Shown: positions 6,201 to 10,787 of the stretch, in pieces | Layout: the number at the start of each line of letters is the position of its first letter | Position numbering within the stretch: position 1 is the first letter of the stretch | Assembly: GCA_030592105.1 (NCBI GenBank) | Contig: JAUVKE010000059.1 | Location: 1-10,787 of the forward strand | Length of the DNA stretch: 10,787 nt | DNA from: Desulfobacteraceae bacterium | GTDB lineage: Bacteria; Desulfobacterota; Desulfobacteria; Desulfobacterales; BuS5 | Reading direction: 5' to 3' | Position numbers and translations under genes: made by a program | Notes under the pieces: generated by a model | What the model was told of the DNA's origin: nothing | What the model saw: only the letters and a program-made list of their open reading frames with translations | Databases searched by the model: none

Positions 6201-8060
6201 TAAGCGTCCACCTTCCAGAAGATCAAACCAGACCCTGAAACAAGGCATATATAAACAAAGTTCTTCAAGTCTCTGGGTATAATCATCTCCTAGTCCCGGA
6301 AATGCATTCCCTGGAAAAATAAATGTAACCTTACCATCAAGACCCAGGGGTTCGGCTTCAAAATAGAGTCCATCTTTACCTTTTATTCGGGACAGATCTC
6401 CTGCTTTAATAGATTCCCCTGCAAAAAGCATTTTTTCGGCAAGATCATCCATGTCCATGGCTACAACAGCCAAATTAAGGGAATCACCCGATTTCCAGGA
6501 TAGGGAAATTTCATGACTTAATAGGGCAAAAGTCTTTGAATCATTACTCTTATCAGTAATTTCTTTTATAAAACCTGTTAGTTTATCATAAAGTTCATCA
6601 TTGGAGCCAGCATTAAAAAGGAATAATTCAGACGGCCATTTCAAAGCCATATCTGTATTGTCCACACCTGAAGAATCAAATTCTTCAACAATCAGATGCC
6701 CGTTAATTCCACCAAAACCAAAAGAATTAATTCCAGCCCTTCTCGGTTTTTCAGCCGAATGAACCCAGGGTCTTGTCCTGCTGTTTAAATAACATGAGCC
6801 CCCCTTTAATATTGTGGATGGTTTTTCAGAGTAAAGGGTGGGGGGAAGGATTTTATGATACAGGGACAAAGCGACTTTAATCAAAGATGCCGCACCTGCT
6901 GCAGGCATTGTATGCCCTATCATCGATTTAACACTTCCCAAAGTTCTAAAGGGAACCCCTTTGACATCTGGTCCGAAAAATTCCTTTATTGTCTCTAATT
7001 CAGCCTGATCTCCGACCACTGTTCCTGTGCCGTGCCCTTCAATGAGATCAATGGAATCAGGTGATATTCCTCCATCCTTATATGCCCTGTTCAGGCACTC
7101 TATCTGTCCTTCTTTTCTTGGTGATAAAATAGCATTCCCCCTTCCATCACTGGAAGATCCGACCCCTTTGATTACCGCATAAATTCTACGGCCGGCTGCC
7201 ACAGCATCATCCAGTCTCTCAAGGAGAAGTATCCCAACACCTTCACCAATGAGCATTCCATCGGCATCTTCAGAAAAAGACTTTATCGAATTCGAAGGAG
7301 AAACAGCTCCAAGCCTTGAAAACGTCCACCACATACTCGGATTGTTGGCAAGATAGACACCCCCTGTAATTGCTTTATCACAGGCACCCCTTCTAAGGGA
7401 AACCACGGCATTTTCCACTGCAATCAGAGCCGAGGCGCAAGCTGCATCTATGGTATAATTGGCTCCCATCATATTAAACCTGTTGGCAATTCTTCCTGTT
7501 GAAATATTTGGGATTCCAAAGGGTATGATGTCGGCATTCATATGTGCAAAACATGCTCTTAACTCTGATCTTATGGTGGAGATGGTTGTTCCATCCAGGC
7601 CAGGAAGAGTATCATTAAGTATTCCAAGAAAATTTGAGATTACTTCAGCCCGGCAATGGAGTTGCTGCATGGAATTCCCAAGATACCCCCCCCTTCCAAG
7701 AATAACATCTGTCTGTTTAAGGTTATCTGTGGCTCCATCTATCCCGGCATCTTTCAAGGCTTTATCCACAGTCTGGATTATAAGAAGCTGCTCCGGATCA
7801 ACTTTCTCACATATTTTTGGCATAACTCCATAATCCAGGGGTGAAAAAGACGGATTACTATCTATAAACCCCCCATGGGTACAGAATATACGGTCGGTTT
7901 CATCTGCCCCGGGCCAGTCTCCGGACAGGTTCCTCTCTTCAGGAATAGGCCCCACAGCATTTTTTGCTGAAAGTATATTCTCCCAAAATGTTTGAAGATC
8001 AGGGGCTCCCGGAAAAATACATGCCATACCCACTATTGCTACAGGGACACTCTTATCCAT
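3210..8060 (-). CDS. Iterative type I synthase subunit, KS-AT-DH-PPTase (PKS/Pfa-like)
   Basis: This 1616-residue multidomain protein makes and dehydrates acyl chains and carries its own carrier-protein activating enzyme. The ketosynthase (about 5-460) opens with VAIVGMACIFPGA. It has the active Cys208 (DAACAS), His343 (EGHGTGT), Lys378 and His383 (GHTMPAAG). The acyltransferase (about 577-890) has Ser685 in GTSLGE and His790 in PIHTP. A Lys-rich, weakly conserved linker spans about 925-1065. The double-hotdog dehydratase (about 1075-1350) has His1087 (KDHAF), the HGKSFQG motif at 1224-1230, and Asp1271/Gln1275 (DAASQ). The Sfp-type phosphopantetheinyl transferase (about 1425-1612) shows SISH at 1484-1487, GIDTE at 1506-1510 and WCAKEAAAK at 1549-1557. 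No ACP, KR or ER is present, so it must act on carrier protein in a partner, most likely the gene 2 nt upstream. Related KS-AT-DH-PPTase proteins pair with PfaA-like proteins in secondary-lipid clusters; the product is unknown. The ATG follows the upstream stop directly, implying translational coupling. Confidence 0.93.
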   Translation of the reverse strand: MDKSVPVAIVGMACIFPGAPDLQTFWENILSAKNAVGPIPEERNLSGDWPGADETDRIFCTHGGFIDSNPSFSPLDYGVMPKICEKVDPEQLLIIQTVDKALKDAGIDGATDNLKQTDVILGRGGYLGNSMQQLHCRAEVISNFLGILNDTLPGLDGTTISTIRSELRACFAHMNADIIPFGIPNISTGRIANRFNMMGANYTIDAACASALIAVENAVVSLRRGACDKAITGGVYLANNPSMWWTFSRLGAVSPSNSIKSFSEDADGMLIGEGVGILLLERLDDAVAAGRRIYAVIKGVGSSSDGRGNAILSPRKEGQIECLNRAYKDGGISPDSIDLIEGHGTGTVVGDQAELETIKEFFGPDVKGVPFRTLGSVKSMIGHTMPAAGAASLIKVALSLYHKILPPTLYSEKPSTILKGGSCYLNSRTRPWVHSAEKPRRAGINSFGFGGINGHLIVEEFDSSGVDNTDMALKWPSELFLFNAGSNDELYDKLTGFIKEITDKSNDSKTFALLSHEISLSWKSGDSLNLAVVAMDMDDLAEKMLFAGESIKAGDLSRIKGKDGLYFEAEPLGLDGKVTFIFPGNAFPGLGDDYTQRLEELCLYMPCFRVWFDLLEGGRLDESMPYRFSSMLFPPPGLDRETFVTLKKELRMLGNSADGVFIANAASLDILSKLGVTPDMVTGTSLGEWSALLAGGVIDFKDVASLGVRNIKLEVGEITGAMGLAQCSFKEILPLMEGVNSLGMGLVSCSLDLSPCQVVFGGDREPVIELSRRLNESKIWSEHLNLIPIHTPCCEPIAKVQRDLLKDLKILPVKVPVYSGATAAPYPENPETARRLLADNTVLPVKMRELFQRLYKDGVRIFVQLGGGGKVLTPIEETLKGKPFLTMALDVSNRHPVTQLQHLAANLVAHGLPLEPDLFYRYRRSYIMGEKGASEKKSTHVVKLNMAVPRFKLNTKIKNLSLKTEEIKTKDGSDENIKNPFSSGTLDRLSPEGILARQIEFTARMGALNTEESITDSRFYLESLKQQFDIILGSEGDGKKCPVQASPLSKNRENLPFVDEVLEFKPGKEIIIKRTLRLEKDLFLKDHAFIPCPDDIKPVAERFPTVPMAVSLEIMAETASLLAPGKKITGFLNVKSNRWINLDDETQSVILTITAKNCVSEKGKFLADCSIKSNLFKNEHVTGTVVLEKGFPDFPDIKKDLDMGTCLPCTIDPKNLYRPGGLYHGKSFQGLSSLEKAGDGGIKGILISPDINRFFTDRKPDEMLMGPGIIDAASQLIACWGIEVRDDYIWVAPVGIEEIKFFSQAPLPGERVDANLVIRKFESRLVEFDLFLEGDRGLWAIIRGWQDWIMAWPESFTDMWKSPADNLLSERIETAPFAGSDISSDSLKICSVDTKKITGVSHEWLAKLYLNKIEWDDWISTGVKKKLPWLLGRIAAKDAVRDLLASSGIRLYPSQVIIQNDGTGQPMVRLDQNTSVELPVPLISISHKEAMGVALAVTADADVTPGIDTENVDRKIPEALLEQSFNSDELEILKTKSYPPASADIIQCWCAKEAAAKAKGMADLFHPGKIFIEKFDPETGVAFLRLNDNITGSDSRNLMVKTVIKNKQVFAVCIIL
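5458..5465 (-). repeat. G8 tract (coding strand) in the AT domain
   Basis: Eight consecutive G on the coding strand encode the glycines of QLGGGGKVL, the C-terminal motif of the acyltransferase domain. The frame is intact at this length. Confidence 0.9.
6154..6162 (-). repeat. C9 tract (coding strand) in the AT domain
   Basis: Nine consecutive C on the coding strand span FPPPG (residues 633-637) in the acyltransferase. This is the longest G/C mononucleotide run in the window; the frame is intact. Confidence 0.9.
7686..7693 (-). repeat. G8 tract (coding strand) in the KS domain
   Basis: Eight consecutive G on the coding strand encode RGG (residues 123-125) in the ketosynthase, before the active-site cysteine. 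The frame is intact. Confidence 0.9.
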
Positions 8061-8062
8061 TA

Positions 8063-10787
8063 TTAACCAACCATCCTTCCTGGATGCGCTTCTTTTTCAT
8101 TCATAAGATCTGCAAGTACCCGTTTATTTAAATCAGCACTCAATACAACAGAAACATTTAAAGCCTCGGCAAAAACAGAACCTTTTTTATCAAGGAAAAT
8201 AAAATCCATGTTCATCTTGGGAATATCCAGCCTGTTTACATGGACTTCACAAAAAATTTCACTGCCGTCATAGGGTCTGTGACACACATATTGATCTATA
8301 TCAGAGGGAAGCGCCATCATATTGCAGGCTTCCTGGGTCCAGAGAAGAGCCATCTGATACGCACAGTCAAAAACAACAGGATCTATAAGCCATCCATCGG
8401 CATTGATCCCTTTAATAAGCATATCCGGGGTGGATGGTTTAATAACCCCCTTTACCCCTCTTTTTTTAACATCACCAAGTTCCATGCCGTCAATGGACTT
8501 GATATTGCAAAAAATCCCTTCATGAAAAAGCCTTGTATTATATGCCTCTTGAACTGACAGGCTAAAAGGTTTTGTTCCATTAAGCCTGGCAAACCCCAAC
8601 TCTGTGCAGGACCCATTCTCACCAAGCAATATTGTTGCTCTGTAATTAATATTATAACCTGTATTATCCGGCATACTTATAATACTTTCAAGCTCAGCTG
8701 AGGGACCACCTGGAACATCTATTCTTCGGGAAGTAACATTAAGAGTTAATGAAGCATCACCCTTTAAAACTATACCTTTAAAAAGACGAAAATCTTTATA
8801 CCCGGCAAATCTATAACCGGGCGCTGCCGCCATGGCGGCCTGAGCCATCATTTCCATTGCCACAGCAGCAGGGAGAACAGGTTCTCCTTCAATTCTGTGA
8901 TCATCCAAAAAATTATGCTTTGCAGGATCAAGTTCAAATGTATAGGAAAAATCTTTTTCTACACAGGTATCCGCTACCTGTGTCATATTATGCGCCAGCC
9001 CTGCGGATTCCTTTGTAACTCCAACTGCCACAACTTCAGGATGCCCCTTTCCATTTTTGCAGAAAATTTCCTGTTCAAGCATTTTTACACCTGTATCACG
9101 GGGGATTAAAGATATCCCTCTTTGTTCAAACTGATCCCGTACATGGGCAGAAACCATCCCTTCGCCGTCCCATGGTCCCCAGTTAATCGCCACGACTCTG
9201 GCCGGCCATGACCTGTCAAGCTTCACCGCTATTTTATTTAAAATTTCATTGGCAGCAGAATAATCGACCTGCCCCAAATTTCCAAAACGACCGGAAACTG
9301 AAGAAAAGAAGACAAGGAAAGAAAGGGTTTCAGGGTCAAGTTCCCTTGAAAGTATTTCTGCCCCCTTTACCTTGGTATTTATCACCTGCATAAAACTTTC
9401 TTCATCCTTATCTGCGATCATGCTGTCTTTAATAACTCCGGCTCCATGAATAACTCCGTCTATTTTTCCCCATTTTTTATAAATTTTTCTTATAAGGCCG
9501 GAAAAAGCTTCCTCATCAGTACAATCTGTGGAAAAATAGAATACCTTTGCCCCCAGCTCTTCCATGGCCTTAATATTTGTACGCATCTGGTATTCCTGCA
9601 TTATCTGTTCAAACTGTTTATTAACAAATACAGGCGTAGCAGCTGCGCCCTGATCCTTTAACTGCTGTATTAATTTTGATTTCAACCCCTTGGAATCTTT
9701 TTCACCCATGGAAGCCATATTGAAAAATTCTTCTAAATCAGCGTTGGTTCTTTCAGGCAGAACCGATCGTGAAGCCAGAATCAGTGTGGGGGAATATTTC
9801 TCTGCCAGATGAATCGCCGCGTCAGCAGTTATTCCCTTTGCCCCGCCTGTGAGCAATATCACCGAGTCTTTATTTATCTCAGATAAAAGAGGACCACCTG
9901 CATCATTAATCTTTTCCATTTTCAAAGCAATAGCTCTTCTTTTTCCATTAAGCCAGCAAACCTCTTTTACGCCATCATGTTCATCACCCACTTCGATCAT
10001 CATGGCTTTGATCATATTTTCCACGTCATCTTCAGGATCTAAATCAACGGTTTTAAATCTTGTGCCAGGCCATTCATAGGAAAGGGTCTTTGTGATGCCG
10101 TGTACTCCGTTTTGCGATGGGACAAAACTGGTGGGAACTTCTGAAAGGCCAAAATCGCCTCCCATACCGGTTACTGTCATCCAAAAGGACTCGTGATTCT
10201 CTTTTTTTAGAAAATCAGTACCTGCAATTTTTGCCCACAGAAAGCTCTCCTTTACACAGTCGATACCATCTTCATGATTTTTAATACCAAGACCCAGAAG
10301 ATTCAAAATTCCGGAGATTTCTCCATGTTCCCCCCTGATCTTCGCATAGCAGGCCTTGATCCCCTTTTCCGAGGAAAAATCGGCTGAATAAATACCCTGG
10401 TCTATATTTTCCCCTGTTTTTTCATTTTTTCTGACTAAAAGGGCATTAATCCCTTTTTTATTCATGGATTCATGGAGAACATTCCCCAAATTATGACCGT
10501 TGTTTAATATAACTATGGGGGGACCTTTTGGAACAAAAAACTCTGTATCTTCTGAAGGATGATCAATGAGATCAAGTACATATCTGTTTATTAGAACCTT
10601 TTTTTCTTCTTTTCCATCCTGTGCAGGGGGTAGAGCCTCTTCCCCGTGGGCTCCTGCTTTAAATTTTGACTCAATCCAATGGACAATTTCACCCATGGTT
10701 CTTAACTGGGCAATCTCCTCATAGTATTTTTCATCTGTTATTTCGGCCAAAGCAGGCTCTTTTTCCTTTAAACTCCCGATTATCTCC
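8063..10787 (-). CDS. PfaA-like synthase, C-terminal part: ACP tail, KR, DH (5' end beyond window)
   Basis: The frame is open to the right edge, so only the C-terminal 907 residues are visible. They begin EIIGSLKEKEPA and run into IAQLRTMGEIVHWIESKF, typical of the last helices of a PfaA-type acyl carrier protein; its phosphopantetheine serine lies just outside. Numbering from the in-frame TTG at 10750: a ketoreductase structural subdomain (about 52-275) precedes the catalytic NADPH-dependent ketoreductase (about 296-585), with TGGAKG at 301-306, Lys460, Ser484, Tyr497 and Asn501 (YSAAN). Asp442 in VIKD resembles the LDD Asp of B-type KRs, suggesting a D-3-hydroxy intermediate (inference). 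The region between the Rossmann motif and the active site has the long insertion usual in PfaA-like KRs. The double-hotdog dehydratase (about 604-870) has a canonical HxxxGxxxxP (His618, Gly622, Pro627) and DxxxQ (Asp795, Gln799). The N-terminal KS, AT and earlier ACPs are expected upstream. The TTG at 10750 is internal, not a start. Confidence 0.93.
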   Translation of the reverse strand, partial: EIIGSLKEKEPALAEITDEKYYEEIAQLRTMGEIVHWIESKFKAGAHGEEALPPAQDGKEEKKVLINRYVLDLIDHPSEDTEFFVPKGPPIVILNNGHNLGNVLHESMNKKGINALLVRKNEKTGENIDQGIYSADFSSEKGIKACYAKIRGEHGEISGILNLLGLGIKNHEDGIDCVKESFLWAKIAGTDFLKKENHESFWMTVTGMGGDFGLSEVPTSFVPSQNGVHGITKTLSYEWPGTRFKTVDLDPEDDVENMIKAMMIEVGDEHDGVKEVCWLNGKRRAIALKMEKINDAGGPLLSEINKDSVILLTGGAKGITADAAIHLAEKYSPTLILASRSVLPERTNADLEEFFNMASMGEKDSKGLKSKLIQQLKDQGAAATPVFVNKQFEQIMQEYQMRTNIKAMEELGAKVFYFSTDCTDEEAFSGLIRKIYKKWGKIDGVIHGAGVIKDSMIADKDEESFMQVINTKVKGAEILSRELDPETLSFLVFFSSVSGRFGNLGQVDYSAANEILNKIAVKLDRSWPARVVAINWGPWDGEGMVSAHVRDQFEQRGISLIPRDTGVKMLEQEIFCKNGKGHPEVVAVGVTKESAGLAHNMTQVADTCVEKDFSYTFELDPAKHNFLDDHRIEGEPVLPAAVAMEMMAQAAMAAAPGYRFAGYKDFRLFKGIVLKGDASLTLNVTSRRIDVPGGPSAELESIISMPDNTGYNINYRATILLGENGSCTELGFARLNGTKPFSLSVQEAYNTRLFHEGIFCNIKSIDGMELGDVKKRGVKGVIKPSTPDMLIKGINADGWLIDPVVFDCAYQMALLWTQEACNMMALPSDIDQYVCHRPYDGSEIFCEVHVNRLDIPKMNMDFIFLDKKGSVFAEALNVSVVLSADLNKRVLADLMNEKEAHPGRMVG
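8071..8081 (-). promoter_or_regulatory. Shine-Dalgarno site inside the upstream synthase gene
   Basis: Read on the minus strand, the last codons of the PfaA-like gene contain AGGAAGGATGG, placed about 10-14 nt before the ATG of the KS-AT-DH-PPTase gene. The two genes are separated only by TA between TAA and ATG. This fixes the downstream start at 8060 and points to coupled translation of the two synthase subunits. Confidence 0.7.

Noticed and set aside
8063..10750. A complete 895-residue gene starting at the TTG at 10750
   Set aside because: The frame stays open to the window edge and the upstream residues match an ACP, so the TTG is an internal Leu codon.

Overview
The window carries four genes, all on the minus strand, so transcription runs from right to left. 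There are no tRNA or rRNA genes, CRISPR arrays or mobile elements. The sequence is moderately AT-rich, with AT-rich intergenic DNA and clear Shine-Dalgarno sites. Paired PfaA-like and KS-AT-DH-PPTase proteins together with small exported propellers would suit a marine or sediment deltaproteobacterium (Desulfobacterota, e.g. Desulfobacterales). That placement is inferred from gene family and style, not from a marker gene.

Right part (3210-10787): two adjoining megasynthase genes separated by only 2 nt. The first (8063-10787) enters from beyond the right edge. What is visible is the tail of an acyl carrier protein, a complete ketoreductase and a double-hotdog dehydratase, which is the C-terminal half of a PfaA-like KS-AT-ACP-KR-DH protein. 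The second (3210-8060) is complete at 1616 residues: ketosynthase, acyltransferase, a second dehydratase and a C-terminal Sfp-type phosphopantetheinyl transferase. All core catalytic residues can be found in both. Together they look like an iterative type I fatty acid/polyketide ('secondary lipid') synthase related to the Pfa and enediyne-PKS families. The second protein probably activates the carrier protein of the first. The product cannot be read from this window; the KS, AT and ACPs of the first protein and any PfaD-like enoylreductase lie outside it.

Left part (215-3035): two tandem paralogous genes for exported proteins of 470 and 423 residues. Each has a Sec signal peptide and seven repeats built around an [LIM]Y-x-[GAST]T strand, a G-x-[EQK]-[IL]-[HY] strand and an Asp-box-like turn ending in W. 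The mature N-terminus supplies the strand missing from the last repeat, so both read as closed seven-bladed beta-propellers. I recognise no named family and assign no substrate.

The 174 nt between the synthase and the propellers (3036-3209) hold an A/T-rich hairpin but no promoter I can support. Between the two propeller genes is a strong 22-bp hairpin with a U-tract, a good intrinsic terminator in the direction of transcription. The leftmost 214 nt are AT-rich and non-coding, with a weak terminator candidate and a small stem-loop. No stretch without a gene exceeds 300 bases.

The most interesting points are the paired synthase with its built-in PPTase and unusual second dehydratase, the tandem circularly closed propellers beside it, the terminator between the propellers, and three mononucleotide tracts of 8-9 G/C inside the synthase gene.
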